A stretch of 64,000 nucleotides of DNA from Paenibacillus catalpae (GCF_900112695.1 NZ_FOMT01000003.1:248001-312000); one strand, 5' to 3'. Positions 16,350-26,369 are shown, numbered from the stretch's first letter. Program-made: numbers and translations. The notes: generated by a model from the sequence alone, not told the origin.

Positions 16350-17192
16350 ATGTCCTATAAATCGCTGAAATTTTTAATTCTATGGATCCCTACGATTGTG
16401 GTTGGCTTCTGGGAATATGTCCGGCACGTCTTCCTGCTGCCGTACATTTCAATGGAGCTGGGCAACTTCCTGGCCCCGGTTCTTGTGTTTCTCTTTACTT
16501 TAACTTTATTGCGCGGGTTGTTTGCCAAGCTGGAACAGATGCAGGAGGCGCTTCAACGGGAGCGGGTTTCGAAAGCGGCTTTCCAGCAGAGGGAGCAGCT
16601 GGCACGCGAGCTGCATGACGGCATCTCCCAATCGCTCTTCCTGTTGTCGGTTAAGCTGGATAAGCTCGAGCACTCTGATTTAAATGACGATGCAAGACAA
16701 ACAACCGTTCAGATCCGCCAAACGGTCAAGCATGTCTACGAAGATGTCCGGCAGTCGATCGCAAATTTGCAGTCGCCTTCCGTTGTCGTGGACGTTTCCT
16801 GGCTGAATGCGATTCATAGCGCAGCGTATGATCTGCTGCAAAACAGCGGGGTGCGCGTTCATCTGGATTGGCAGCTGCCGGAGGGTGCTTTAACGAATAA
16901 ACAACTGGTAGAGCTGCAGGCGATTATCAGGGAAGCGCTTATGAATGTCCGCAAGTATGCACAGGCGACGGAAGTGCAGGTAATTAGTCATGAGCAAGGC
17001 GAAGCGGGGTTTTATTGCGAGGTCAGGGACAACGGAGTCGGGGCTCCGCCAAGCGAGCTTGAAGCAAAGGACCGGTACGGCGTAAGGATGATGAGGGACC
17101 GTGCGGAGCAGATGGGCTGGGCGTTTGATATTAGAAGTGCGGAACGTAAAGGGACAACGGTTCTTATTGAATCAGGAGGTGACAGAAAATGA
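16350..17192 (+). CDS. Two-component sensor histidine kinase (HisKA_3 type)
   Basis: A 280-residue NarX/DegS-type kinase. Two hydrophobic helices lie in the first 55 residues, followed by a coiled coil. The phospho-acceptor box REQLARELHDGISQSLFLL has its His near residue 89. The ATP domain has REALMNVRKYA (N box) and DNGVG plus YGVRMMRDRAEQMG (G boxes) near 190-255. It lacks a large sensor domain, so the signal may be sensed in the membrane. It overlaps the response regulator by four bases (ATGA), so the two are translationally coupled. AGGAGG comes from the tandem leader element. Confidence 0.94.
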   Translation: MSYKSLKFLILWIPTIVVGFWEYVRHVFLLPYISMELGNFLAPVLVFLFTLTLLRGLFAKLEQMQEALQRERVSKAAFQQREQLARELHDGISQSLFLLSVKLDKLEHSDLNDDARQTTVQIRQTVKHVYEDVRQSIANLQSPSVVVDVSWLNAIHSAAYDLLQNSGVRVHLDWQLPEGALTNKQLVELQAIIREALMNVRKYAQATEVQVISHEQGEAGFYCEVRDNGVGAPPSELEAKDRYGVRMMRDRAEQMGWAFDIRSAERKGTTVLIESGGDRK

Positions 17193-17896
17193 ATGGAGCA
17201 GGAACGCAAATTCGTGTTTTTCTGGTGGATGATCATCCGCATGGAAGGGAAGGCATGAGGGAAATTATCGGATTGGATCCGGAATTTATTGTGGTTGGGG
17301 AAGCAGCAAGCGGTGAAGAAGCAATTGCACGGATTGATGATGTTTTGCCCGATCTTGTGCTGATGGATATTAATATGCCCGGCATGGGCGGCCTCGAAGC
17401 AACGCAGCAGCTGAAGTTTCTGTATCCGTCTCTTAAGATTGTAATGGTGACGGTCTCGGATGATATTACTCATCTGTTCGAAGCCATCAAGCGGGGAGCT
17501 CAAGGATACTTGTTCAAGAACCTTTCGCCTTCCGCCTGGAGAGAATATCTCCGGGCTGTCGTGGATGATGAAGCGCCAATGTCAAAGGAAATTGCCTTCA
17601 AGCTGCTGCAGGAGTTTTCTTCGGCCGCCTCTTCGAACGGGACAAGCACAATCAAGCCAGGAGGATCTGCGGGTGCATTTGATCCTTCCGCCATGACAAC
17701 GCCGCTTACCTCGCGTGAGAAGGATATTCTTGAGCGGGTTGTGACGGGAGAGTCCAACAAGGAAATTGCGACGGCCTTCGGGTTGTCTGAGCATACCGTC
17801 AAAAACCATCTCAAGAACATTTTGCAAAAGCTGCATCTCGACAACCGCGTCCAGCTTACCCGATATGCTTATGAGCAGGGACTGCTCAAAAAATAA
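17189..17896 (+). CDS. Response regulator, NarL/FixJ family
   Basis: A 235-residue regulator. The receiver domain (about 8-125) has acidic residues VDDH near 13-16, the phosphorylation site LMDINMPGM (Asp near 59) and a conserved Lys in YLFKNLS. A Ser/Gly linker leads to a LuxR-type helix-turn-helix from about 170 (LTSREKDILERVVTGESNKEIA, EHTVKNHLKNILQKL). It is the partner of the upstream kinase. Targets are not shown by the sequence. Confidence 0.95.
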   Translation: MNGAGTQIRVFLVDDHPHGREGMREIIGLDPEFIVVGEAASGEEAIARIDDVLPDLVLMDINMPGMGGLEATQQLKFLYPSLKIVMVTVSDDITHLFEAIKRGAQGYLFKNLSPSAWREYLRAVVDDEAPMSKEIAFKLLQEFSSAASSNGTSTIKPGGSAGAFDPSAMTTPLTSREKDILERVVTGESNKEIATAFGLSEHTVKNHLKNILQKLHLDNRVQLTRYAYEQGLLKK

Positions 17897-17916
17897 GTTT
17901 GTCCTGCATTGAATGG

Positions 17917-17945
17917 TTGCAAGGAAATACGGAAATGCATATAAT
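17917..17945 (+). promoter_or_regulatory. Sigma-A promoter of pheST
   Basis: TTGCAA and TATAAT with a 17-base spacer, placed directly before the T-box leader. Confidence 0.8.
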
Positions 17946-17949
17946 ATAG

Positions 17950-18259
17950 ATTATTGTGTCCAACAGCATCAAAGCTTTGATGGAGATAAGTAAGCAGAGC
18001 TTCCGTACAGGGAGAAGGCGCCATGGATTGCGAGCGTCTTTACGGGATTAGGCTGCCGAAGTTCACTCCGGAGCAGACGCCTGAACCGCTTAAAGCCATA
18101 CGCCTAAAGCGAATTAGGGAAGGTCCGGTTCCCGCCGTTAACGGGGCTTGAGGGATTGTGATTATGCCTGTTTCATTTTTGAGCAGGGATAACTCGGCAA
18201 TCCGAATTAGGGTGGTACCACGGTCTTTCGTCCCTTACGGGGAGGAAGGCCTTTTTTTT
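17950..18259 (+). ncRNA. T-box leader (tRNA-Phe) of pheST
   Basis: The invariant T-box AGGGTGGTACCACGG is at 18209-18223. A terminator stem follows, GGTCTTTCGTCCC with GGGGAGGAAGGCC, then eight T (18222-18259). Upstream, GAAGTTCACTCC near 18058-18070 fits a specifier loop carrying TTC, a phenylalanine codon, which agrees with the gene order. Uncharged tRNA-Phe should pair with the T-box and allow antitermination. Confidence 0.93.
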
Positions 18260-18296
18260 ATGGTTTGATATTCGATGATGGAGGCGAGATTTTACG

Positions 18297-19328
18297 ATGA
18301 AAGAACGTTTGGAAGCATTGCGCGCAGAAGCGCTGCAAGAACTGCAGCAGGTCGATAATCCGCAGCAGCTGAATGATTTGCGTGTAAAATACTTAGGAAA
18401 AAAAGGGGCGCTGACCGAGATTTTGCGCGGTATGGGCGGCTTAAGCGCTGAAGAGCGTCCTATTATCGGCCAAGTGGGTAACGATGTGCGCGCCGCTATT
18501 GAGACCGTCATTGACGAGAAGCAAAACGCATTCCTTGCGGCTGAAACGGAAAACCGTCTTCGCGCGGAAACCATTGACGTCACGCTGCCGGGCAAAGCTT
18601 TGCCAACTGGCGCTGTACATCCTCTGAACAAAGTCGCGCAGGAAATCGAAGATGTGTTTGTAGGTCTGGGTTATTCCATTGCCGAAGGTCCGGAAGTGGA
18701 AACTGACTACTTCAACTTCGAAGCTCTCAACCTTCCGAAGAACCACCCTGCCCGCGATATGCAGGATTCGTTCTATATTACGGAGGATATTCTGATGCGG
18801 ACGCATACATCCCCGGTACAAGTGCGGACGATGCAGCAAATGAACGGCAAGCCGATCAAAGTCATCTGCCCGGGCAAAGTATACCGCCGCGATGATGACG
18901 ACGCGACGCATTCGTTCCAGTTCAATCAAATTGAAGGACTTGTGGTTGGTCCTAACATCCGCATGAGCGATCTGAAAGGAACGCTGCTTCAATTTGTGCA
19001 GCAAATGTACGGCGAGCAGGCACAAATTCGTCTTCGCCCAAGCTTCTTCCCGTTCACGGAGCCAAGTGCGGAAGTTGACGTAACGTGCGTGCAATGCGGC
19101 GGCCATGGCTGCCGGATGTGTAAACAAACAGGCTGGCTCGAAATTCTCGGCTGCGGCATGGTTCATCCGCGCGTTCTCGAGATGGGCGGCTACGATCCCG
19201 CAGAGGTGAGCGGTTTTGCGTTCGGCATGGGCGTGGAACGTATTGCGCTTTTGAAATACGGCATCGATGATATCCGTCATTTCTATACGAACGATCAGCG
19301 GTTCTTAAGCCAATTCGCGAGAATGTAA
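18297..19328 (+). CDS. pheS: Phenylalanine--tRNA ligase alpha subunit
   Basis: A 343-residue catalytic subunit that charges tRNA-Phe within an alpha2-beta2 enzyme. An N-terminal coiled coil is followed by a class II core with [19 protein letters not shown] (motif 2 region) and [18 protein letters not shown] (motif 3), at normal length. The start follows GGAGGCGAG. It is preceded by a Phe-type T-box and followed by pheT after 18 bases. Confidence 0.98.
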   Translation: MKERLEALRAEALQELQQVDNPQQLNDLRVKYLGKKGALTEILRGMGGLSAEERPIIGQVGNDVRAAIETVIDEKQNAFLAAETENRLRAETIDVTLPGKALPTGAVHPLNKVAQEIEDVFVGLGYSIAEGPEVETDYFNFEALNLPKNHPARDMQDSFYITEDILMRTHTSPVQVRTMQQMNGKPIKVICPGKVYRRDDDDATHSFQFNQIEGLVVGPNIRMSDLKGTLLQFVQQMYGEQAQIRLRPSFFPFTEPSAEVDVTCVQCGGHGCRMCKQTGWLEILGCGMVHPRVLEMGGYDPAEVSGFAFGMGVERIALLKYGIDDIRHFYTNDQRFLSQFARM

Positions 19329-19346
19329 GGGGAGGGGAAATAAGCG

Positions 19347-21794
19347 ATGAAAGTATCATATCAATGGTTGAATAAATATATCGATTTGTCTGGCTTCACG
19401 GCTGAAGAGCTGGCGGAGAAAATGACGCGCGGCGGTATTGAGATCGACGGCGTGGAATCCTTGAATAAAGGCGTATCCGGCGTTGTTGTCGGTTACGTGA
19501 AATCTCGTGAGAAGCACCCGGATGCCGACAAGCTGAGCGTGTGTAAGATTGACGTTGGTACAGGCGAAGAGCTTCAAATCGTATGCGGAGCCAAAAACGT
19601 AGACGCCGGTCAAAAAGTACCGGTTGCGATGATTGGCGCGAAGCTGCCGGGAGATTTTGCGATCAAACGCGCGAAGCTGCGCGGCGTGGAATCGCAGGGG
19701 ATGATCTGCTCGGCGAAGGAGCTTGGCATTAACGACAAGCTGCTGCCGAAAGAGCAGCAGGAAGGTATTCTTGTGCTGCCGGAAGCGACTCCGGTAGGTA
19801 CGCCAATTGGGGATGTTCTTGGCATCAACGATGAAGTGCTTGAACTGGATCTGACGCCTAACCGTTCGGACTGCCTCAGCATGCTTGGCGTTGCTTATGA
19901 GATTGGCGCCTTGACGGGCCGCGAAGTGCGTTTGCCAGAGCCTGCGGTTAACCATGCAGCTGAACGCGCGGACAGCCATATCTCCGTATCGATCAGCGCG
20001 AAAGAGCAGTGCTCGCATTACAGCGCTCGTTACATTAAAGGCGTTAAGATCGGACCGTCTCCGCAATGGCTGCAAAACCGCCTGATCGCTGCGGGCATCC
20101 GTCCGATCAGCAACGTTGTGGACGTGACGAACTTTGTTATGCTCGAGTACGGCCAGCCGCTTCATGCTTTTGACGCGGATTCCATTACGACGGGCCGCAT
20201 TGATGTACGTCTGGCTAATCCGGGCGAGAAGCTCGTAACGCTGGATGATCAAGAGCGTGCTCTTGAACCGCATATGCTTGTTATTACGGACGGTGAGAAA
20301 GCTGTTGCCCTTGCTGGCGTAATGGGCGGAGCGAACTCGGAAGTATCCGAGAAGACCGTTAACATTCTGCTTGAGTCGGCGAAGTTCGACGGCGGTACAG
20401 TCCGTAAAACCTCCCGCCAGCTTGGTCTCCGTTCCGAATCGAGCATCCGCTTCGAGAAGGAAGTGGATCCGGCCCGCGTCATTCCAGCCCTGAACCGTGC
20501 TGCTGCTCTTATTGCCGAGCTTGCCGATGGTCTTGTGGAAGAAGGAATCGTTGAGGTGGTAGCGAGTGAAGCTGCACCTGCCGTTGTTGATGTGACTCTT
20601 GCGAAAATCAACGGTTACCTGGGTACGGAGCTTTCACGCCTTGAAGTTCAAACGATTTTCGATCGTCTGCACTTTAGCTACCGTCTATCGGATGCGAATG
20701 ATCTGTTCTCCGTAACGGTACCAACGCGCCGCGGCGATATTACGCGCGATGTTGACTTGATTGAAGAAGTAGCCCGCTTGTTCGGCTATGACAATATTCC
20801 AACGACTCCAATTCACGGTGACGTAACGCCTGGCGCGCTGACGAAGCCGCAGGCAATCCGCCGTGATCTGCGCAGAAGATTAACCGATGCCGGTCTGCAT
20901 GAAGTCATCAGCTACTCGTTCACAGGCCCATCCCGTACAGAACTGTTCCCTGACCTGTCCGGCAAGGATCTGAAGCCGGTCAAGCTGGCGATGCCAATGA
21001 GCGAGGACCGCAGCGTTCTCCGTACAACGCTGATTGCGCAGCTGATCGAGACGGCCGTCTATAACCGCAACCGTAAAAACGAATCCTCTGCTATTTTCGA
21101 AATCGGCAGCGTCTTCCACACCGATGAAGAGCAGCTTACGCGTCTTCCGCAGGAGAAGCATCGCTTGGCTGTTCTGTTTACAGGCAACCGCGTAGATGCA
21201 CAGTGGAACCGCAAATCGGCTCCGGTTGATTTTTACGATGCGAAAGGCGTTCTGGAGACGGTCATTGATGTTCTTGGTTTAACGGCCAGAGTGCGTTATG
21301 AATCGGCTCAACCGTTGAACTTCCATCCGGGCAGAACAGCGGCGGTTATCGTGGATACGGCGCATGGTCCGGAAACGATCGGTTATGTCGGCCAATTGCA
21401 TCCAACTCTGCAGCATGAGAGCGATATTGCTGATACGTACGTGGTTGAGGTTGAACTGGGTAAATTGTATGAGCTGGCTGATTCCGACATTGAATACAAA
21501 GCTCTTCCTCGTTACCCGGCTATGCAGCGCGATATCGCTGTTGTGCTTGATCAGTCTGTTCCGGCAGCGAAGCTGACGGCAACGGCTTGGGCCGTTGCAG
21601 GCGAATTGCTCGAATCCGTTCGAGTGTTCGACGTGTTCACGGGCGAGAAGCTTGGCGCGGGTAAAAAGAGCGTTGCTTTGTCTCTCGTTTACCGTCATGA
21701 AGGCCGTACGCTGAACGATGAAGAAGTGACTGAACTGCATGGCAAAGTCGTTGCAGAGCTTGAACAATCTTTTGCGGCAGAATTAAGAAAGTAG
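19347..21794 (+). CDS. pheT: Phenylalanine--tRNA ligase beta subunit
   Basis: An 815-residue subunit with the normal domain order: N-terminal tRNA-binding EMAP/OB domain (VVGYVKSREKHPDADKLSVCKID near 45-67), B3/B4 editing region, B5, a catalytically inactive class II-like core and a C-terminal anticodon-binding FDX-ACB domain (RYPAMQRDIAVVLD near 715-728). It recognises and proofreads tRNA-Phe. GGGGAGGGG precedes the ATG. The operon ends in a strong terminator. Confidence 0.98.
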   Translation: MKVSYQWLNKYIDLSGFTAEELAEKMTRGGIEIDGVESLNKGVSGVVVGYVKSREKHPDADKLSVCKIDVGTGEELQIVCGAKNVDAGQKVPVAMIGAKLPGDFAIKRAKLRGVESQGMICSAKELGINDKLLPKEQQEGILVLPEATPVGTPIGDVLGINDEVLELDLTPNRSDCLSMLGVAYEIGALTGREVRLPEPAVNHAAERADSHISVSISAKEQCSHYSARYIKGVKIGPSPQWLQNRLIAAGIRPISNVVDVTNFVMLEYGQPLHAFDADSITTGRIDVRLANPGEKLVTLDDQERALEPHMLVITDGEKAVALAGVMGGANSEVSEKTVNILLESAKFDGGTVRKTSRQLGLRSESSIRFEKEVDPARVIPALNRAAALIAELADGLVEEGIVEVVASEAAPAVVDVTLAKINGYLGTELSRLEVQTIFDRLHFSYRLSDANDLFSVTVPTRRGDITRDVDLIEEVARLFGYDNIPTTPIHGDVTPGALTKPQAIRRDLRRRLTDAGLHEVISYSFTGPSRTELFPDLSGKDLKPVKLAMPMSEDRSVLRTTLIAQLIETAVYNRNRKNESSAIFEIGSVFHTDEEQLTRLPQEKHRLAVLFTGNRVDAQWNRKSAPVDFYDAKGVLETVIDVLGLTARVRYESAQPLNFHPGRTAAVIVDTAHGPETIGYVGQLHPTLQHESDIADTYVVEVELGKLYELADSDIEYKALPRYPAMQRDIAVVLDQSVPAAKLTATAWAVAGELLESVRVFDVFTGEKLGAGKKSVALSLVYRHEGRTLNDEEVTELHGKVVAELEQSFAAELRK

Positions 21795-21809
21795 GCAGGA
21801 AACCTTTTA

Positions 21810-21857
21810 AGTCGCATCGAAATAGTTCCTTGTGAACTTTCGATGCGGCTTTTTTTG
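21810..21857 (+). terminator. Terminator after pheT
   Basis: AGTCGCATCGAAATAGTTC pairs with GAACTTTCGATGCGGCT around CTTGT, followed by seven T. Confidence 0.95.
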
Positions 21858-22062
21858 TGTTTTTTCCCTCGAAAAGGTTCTGAAAGATGAGTTTTTTCAC
21901 AGATTTGAAACTTTTATTGCTGGTTTTTGTTACATAGATGAAGGCAAATGGTCTGATTTGCTTAGCACGTTATAAAAATATGAAAAACGAATGCGGCCTC
22001 TCCATAGGACGAAGCAGTCGTTACACTTGATACGAGACATATTTAATAGGAGGTTACCCAGT

Positions 22063-25000
22063 ATGGATACTGATCAAACCGTTGTTACCGTTGATATATA
22101 CGGTCATCAATATAAACTAAAAGGCCACAACAATGCTGATTATATTAAAAGGGTAGCTGGCACGATTGACGATGCCATGAAAAAGCTCGCGATCGGCTCT
22201 CCTCGTCTTGATATGCCAAAGCTGGCTGTACTTGCTGCCGTGCAAATGACGGAGGAAGTGTTCCGTCTGCGCCGTGAAAACGATAATTTGCATGACGCGG
22301 AAGCAAAGCGTCTTGTGCTGGTGGATTTGCTGGAGCAGGCAAGCAGGCTGGAAATCTCGCTTCGCGAGGAGCTGGCTGCCGTTCAGCAGAAGTCGAAGGA
22401 CGATCTCGAAGAGCTCCGCAGTGAATACGAGACAGAGCTTGCAGCGGTGAAAGCTGCTGCAGCTGAAGAACTTGCTGCGAAGCTGGAGGAAGCGGCCGAG
22501 CTTCTTGCATTAGCACAAGCTGAGGCAACGGAGGAGATCGAGCGTGTTCAGGCGCTTGCGGCAGAGCAGCTGGAGCAGGAGCTGGAGCTGGCCCAGGCAA
22601 AAGCGGAAGCTGAGCTGGAGCGTGAGCGTGCGAAGGCAGCAGAAGTGTTGGCTGACCAGCAGGCACAGGCTGCGCAGGAGCTGGATCGCGAACGCAGGAG
22701 AGCCGTAGAAGCGGCCGAAGAATTGGCGCTTTCGCAAGCGATGGCTGCGGAAGAGCTCGAAATCGAGCGTGCGAAAGCAGCGGAAGAGCTGGCGGAGCAG
22801 CTGGAGCGTGAGCGTGCAAGAGCAGCGGAAACGTTAGCGCAGCAGCAGGCGCAAGCGGCGCAGGAGCTGGAGCAGGAGCGCGCGAGAGCGGCGGAAGCAG
22901 CGGAAGAGCTGGCTTTGGCGCAAGCGCTTGCCGCGGAAGAGCTGGAACGCGAGCGTGCGAAAGCAGCGGAGGTATTGGCGCAGCAGCTGGAGCGTGAGCG
23001 TGCAAGAGCGGCTGAAGCGTTAGCGCAGCAGCAGGCGCAAGCAGCGCAGGAGCTGGAACGCGAGCGCGCGAGAGCGGCGGAAGCAGCGGACGAGCTGGCA
23101 CTTTCGCAAGCGTTAGCTGCAGAGGAGCTCGAAAGTGAGCGTGCGAAAGCCGCGGAGCTGCTGGCGGAGCAGCAAGCGGCAGCGGCACAGGAGCTGGAGC
23201 GCGAGCGGGTGAGAGCGGTGGAAGCAGCGGAAGAGCTGGCTTTGGCGCAAGCTCTGGCAGCTGAGGAGCTGGAACGAGAGCGTGCGAAAGCGGCAGAAGA
23301 GCTGGCGGAGCAGCTGGAACGTGAGCGTTCGAGAGCAGCAGAGGCGTTAGCGCAGCAGCAGGCGGCAGCAGCGGAGCAGTTGGAGCGCGAGCGTGCAAGA
23401 GCGGCTGAAGCAGCGGAAGAGTTGGCACTGGCGCAAGCTCTGGCTGCGGAGGAACTCGAACGCGAGCGTGCGAAAGCCGCGGAAGAGCTGGCGGAGCAGC
23501 AAGCAGCAGCAGCTCAGGAGCTGGAGCGTGAGCGCATAAGAGCAGTGGAAGCAGCGGAAGAGCTGGCGCTGTCGCAAGCGCTGGCTGCTGAAGATATGGA
23601 GCGCGAGCGCGCGAAAGCGGCAGTAGAGCTCGCAGAGCGGCTGGAACGTGAGCGTGTAAGAGCCGCAGAGGCATTGGCTCAGCAGCAGGCGCAAGCGGCG
23701 CAGAAGCTTGAGCAAGAGCGCGCAAGAGCTGCAGAAGCCGCGGAGGAGTTGACACTGGCGCAAGCGCTGGCCGCGGAAGAGCTCGAACGCGAGCGTGCGA
23801 GAGCAGCGGAAGAGCTGGCAGAGCAATTGGAGCGTGAACGGGCAAGAGCCGCGGAGGCATTGGCTCAGCAACAAGCGGCAGCGGCGCAGGAGCTGGAGCG
23901 CGAGCGTGCAAGAGCGGCAGAAGCCGCGGACGAGCTGGCACTTTCGCAAGCTCTGGCTGCGGAAGAGCTCGAACGCGAACGGGCGAAGGCGGCAGAATTG
24001 TTGGCCGAGCAAGTCGGGCGCGAGCGTGCGAGAGCATCGCAAGTACTTGCCGAGCAGCAAGCGGCGGCAGCACGGGTACTTGAGCTGGAGCGCGCAAAAA
24101 TGGCGGAAACAGCTGAGGAATTAGCGTTGGCGCAAGCACTGGCTGAGGAAGAGCTTGAACGCGAGCGTGCAAGAGCCGCGGAGGCGTTGACTGAAGAGCA
24201 ATCAAAGGCAGCGCAAGAATTAGCGTTAGCCCAGGCACTGGCTGCAGAGGAGCTTGAGCATGAGCGTGTAAAAGCCGCCGAGCTGGCAGAGTTGTTAGAG
24301 CGCGAGCGCGCTAGAGCGGCGGAGGCAGCGGATGAACTTGCATTAGCGCAGGTACTGGCTGCGGAAGAGCTGGAACGTGAACGTATGAAAGCTGCGGAAT
24401 TACTGGCCGAGCAGTTGGAACAAGAACGAGCAAGAACGGCACAAGCACTTACTGAGCAGCAAGCAGCAGCGGCGCAGGAGCTGGAGCGTGAACGCGCAAA
24501 AATGGCGGAAGCAGCAGATGAGCTGACATTGGCTCAGGTAATTGCTGCCGAAGAGCTGGAGCAAGAACGCGTCAAGGCCGTTGAGCTTGTTCAGTCGAAG
24601 GAGCAGCAGTGGCAGGAGCAGCTTGATCAACTGGAACAAACGTTGAGGGCTGATTTTGAACGCCGCCGTAACAGCTGGATTGAGGAACGTACAAGGCTCT
24701 TGACTAAAGTGTCTGAGCTTGAGCAAGCCTGGAACCAGGACAAGCAGTCGCATGAACTCCGCCTCCAAGCTGCAGATGATCATCTGATGCAGGCGATGGA
24801 GCAAGAAGAGGCGCTGCGCTCTTCCATTCAGGTGATGGAGCAGCAAGCGCAGGAGCTTGATCTGCAATATGCGGATGCCAAAGAGCAGCTGGAGGAAGTT
24901 TCCCGGCAATATGCGCTGTCGCTTGAAACAATCGGACAATTGGAACAGCAAGCTGCCAAGCAGCAAAATTTGCAAACGGCTGTTGAAGTTCTCGCTGCGG

Positions 25001-26250
25001 AACAAACAGAGAAGCTGCAGCATTTGCAGGAGCAATTTGACCTTCTTCAAGATGAAATGGAGAAACAGCAGCGTAAATTTGAAGCGGAACGCTCAGCTAT
25101 TGAGCAGCTTCATGCGGATCGATATAGTGAGGCGGAGCGCCGTCTGGCAGAGCAGGCTCAGCAATTGACCGAAGCCTCCGCTATTTTCGAAGAGAAAGAG
25201 CTTGAGCTGGAAATTCAATTCGAAGAAGACAAGCAAAAGCTGGAACGCAAATATCAAGAACAGCAGGAACAGATTGAACTGCGTCATGCCGAGCAGCAAT
25301 TTGAACTGAAGGAACGGTATGAGAAACGATACGCTGAACTTCAGCAGCAGCTGGAGGAATCCCAACTGTCGCAGCAAGAGCTGGAAAACCGGCTTCAAGT
25401 TCAACAGACAGCTACTGCGGAGCAGCATGAACAACAAATCACCGAGCTGGAGCAGCGTCATCAAGATCAGCTGCGCGCACTCGAGAAGCAGTTTGCCGAG
25501 CAGACCGAATGGCTGGAACTTCAGCATTTGGAGCAAATCGAATTGCTTGAACGCCAGCAGCAAGAGCTTAAGGCGGAGTGGGATGAACGGGAGCAGGAGC
25601 ATTATCGCAAATTCGACCTGCAAAGACAGCAATACGAACACCGCTATGAAGAACGTCTGTCGGAGGCGGAAGAGCGGTATTCTGAGCTTCTGTCCAAGCA
25701 GGAAGAACAGCAGCATAATCTGCGCCTTCGAATCGAGGAGCTGGAAGCTGCGATGTCAGAAGCAGAGCTACGCGGACTTGAAAAGGAAGAACTGCTCACC
25801 CTTTCAATGAAACGCGAGAGCGAGCTTTTGGAGCAGCTTGAATATACAGCGGCTCGGGAGCGAATCACGGTACAGCAGATCGAGGCGGCGGCATCTCAAA
25901 TCCAGAATTTAAGCGAGCAGCTTCAAGCCGAGCAGCAGCTTGTGCGGCAGGCGAAGCAAGAAGCAGAGCGTTTAACGGAGTTGGAACGTGCCCGCGAATC
26001 AGCAGAGAAGTCCCTTCTCGAACAGCTTGAGGCGGCACGCCTGGAAGCGGCTGCGGCTGCTGAGCTGCGCATGATGCTCGATGAGCGTTCGCAAACGTTG
26101 TCAGCCGAGCATCAGGAAGCATCCGGAGAAACAGAAGCTCTTCGCGAGGAATTAAGAGTTCTGTCCGTGAAGCATGAGAAGTTGGAGATTGAATACCGCA
26201 AGCTTCAAACCGAGTACAATGAATGGATTGAACTGATCGAGCACAGTTAA
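22063..26250 (+). CDS. Giant ZapA-domain protein with a ~1300-residue coiled coil
   Basis: Residues 1 to about 85 match ZapA, the FtsZ-ring-associated protein: TVDIYGHQYKLKG, then DYIKRVAGTIDDAMKK and LAVLAAVQMTEEVFRLRRE. Family members normally end near residue 85-110. Here the frame continues to residue 1395. Residues about 130-845 are Ala/Glu/Leu/Arg-rich repeats of the type LERERAKAAEELAEQ, with leucines mostly 11 residues apart, broken by 14-residue steps. Residues about 846-1395 are a Gln/Glu-rich, less regular coiled coil. No proline follows residue about 52 and there is no cysteine. AGGAGG sets the start at 22063. Position after pheT agrees with zapA in Bacillus. It may bridge or space Z-ring components; that is inference. 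Confidence 0.85.
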   Translation: MDTDQTVVTVDIYGHQYKLKGHNNADYIKRVAGTIDDAMKKLAIGSPRLDMPKLAVLAAVQMTEEVFRLRRENDNLHDAEAKRLVLVDLLEQASRLEISLREELAAVQQKSKDDLEELRSEYETELAAVKAAAAEELAAKLEEAAELLALAQAEATEEIERVQALAAEQLEQELELAQAKAEAELERERAKAAEVLADQQAQAAQELDRERRRAVEAAEELALSQAMAAEELEIERAKAAEELAEQLERERARAAETLAQQQAQAAQELEQERARAAEAAEELALAQALAAEELERERAKAAEVLAQQLERERARAAEALAQQQAQAAQELERERARAAEAADELALSQALAAEELESERAKAAELLAEQQAAAAQELERERVRAVEAAEELALAQALAAEELERERAKAAEELAEQLERERSRAAEALAQQQAAAAEQLERERARAAEAAEELALAQALAAEELERERAKAAEELAEQQAAAAQELERERIRAVEAAEELALSQALAAEDMERERAKAAVELAERLERERVRAAEALAQQQAQAAQKLEQERARAAEAAEELTLAQALAAEELERERARAAEELAEQLERERARAAEALAQQQAAAAQELERERARAAEAADELALSQALAAEELERERAKAAELLAEQVGRERARASQVLAEQQAAAARVLELERAKMAETAEELALAQALAEEELERERARAAEALTEEQSKAAQELALAQALAAEELEHERVKAAELAELLERERARAAEAADELALAQVLAAEELERERMKAAELLAEQLEQERARTAQALTEQQAAAAQELERERAKMAEAADELTLAQVIAAEELEQERVKAVELVQSKEQQWQEQLDQLEQTLRADFERRRNSWIEERTRLLTKVSELEQAWNQDKQSHELRLQAADDHLMQAMEQEEALRSSIQVMEQQAQELDLQYADAKEQLEEVSRQYALSLETIGQLEQQAAKQQNLQTAVEVLAAEQTEKLQHLQEQFDLLQDEMEKQQRKFEAERSAIEQLHADRYSEAERRLAEQAQQLTEASAIFEEKELELEIQFEEDKQKLERKYQEQQEQIELRHAEQQFELKERYEKRYAELQQQLEESQLSQQELENRLQVQQTATAEQHEQQITELEQRHQDQLRALEKQFAEQTEWLELQHLEQIELLERQQQELKAEWDEREQEHYRKFDLQRQQYEHRYEERLSEAEERYSELLSKQEEQQHNLRLRIEELEAAMSEAELRGLEKEELLTLSMKRESELLEQLEYTAARERITVQQIEAAASQIQNLSEQLQAEQQLVRQAKQEAERLTELERARESAEKSLLEQLEAARLEAAAAAELRMMLDERSQTLSAEHQEASGETEALREELRVLSVKHEKLEIEYRKLQTEYNEWIELIEHS

Positions 26251-26261
26251 ATAGGATAACG

Positions 26262-26297
26262 AAGAGCCATCCGCTTACAAGCGGATGGCTCTTTTGT
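26262..26297 (+). terminator. Terminator after the giant ZapA gene
   Basis: AAGAGCCATCCGCTT and AAGCGGATGGCTCTT pair perfectly around a short loop, followed by TTGTTG. Confidence 0.9.
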
Positions 26298-26320
26298 TGT
26301 GCGAGATGGAACTGTGCGCG

Positions 26321-26359
26321 AAAAAGCCCGTTCCAATGACTTATCATTGGAACGGGCTT
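26321..26359 (-). terminator. Terminator of the SDR gene
   Basis: AAGCCCGTTCCAATGA and TCATTGGAACGGGCTT form a perfect 16-bp stem. On the minus strand it ends in a five-T run, 10 bases after the stop. Confidence 0.9.
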
Positions 26360-26369
26360 AATCAACATG

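Noticed and set aside
18441..19280. A 279-codon minus-strand frame opposite pheS
   Set aside because: It is a shadow of a conserved housekeeping gene; no promoter or ribosome site was seen.
22145..24238. A 697-codon open frame on the minus strand opposite the zapA-like gene
   Set aside because: It mirrors the repetitive GC-biased codons of the sense gene, is Pro/Leu/Ala low-complexity and has no ribosome site of its own; an artefact of GAG/GCG-rich repeats.
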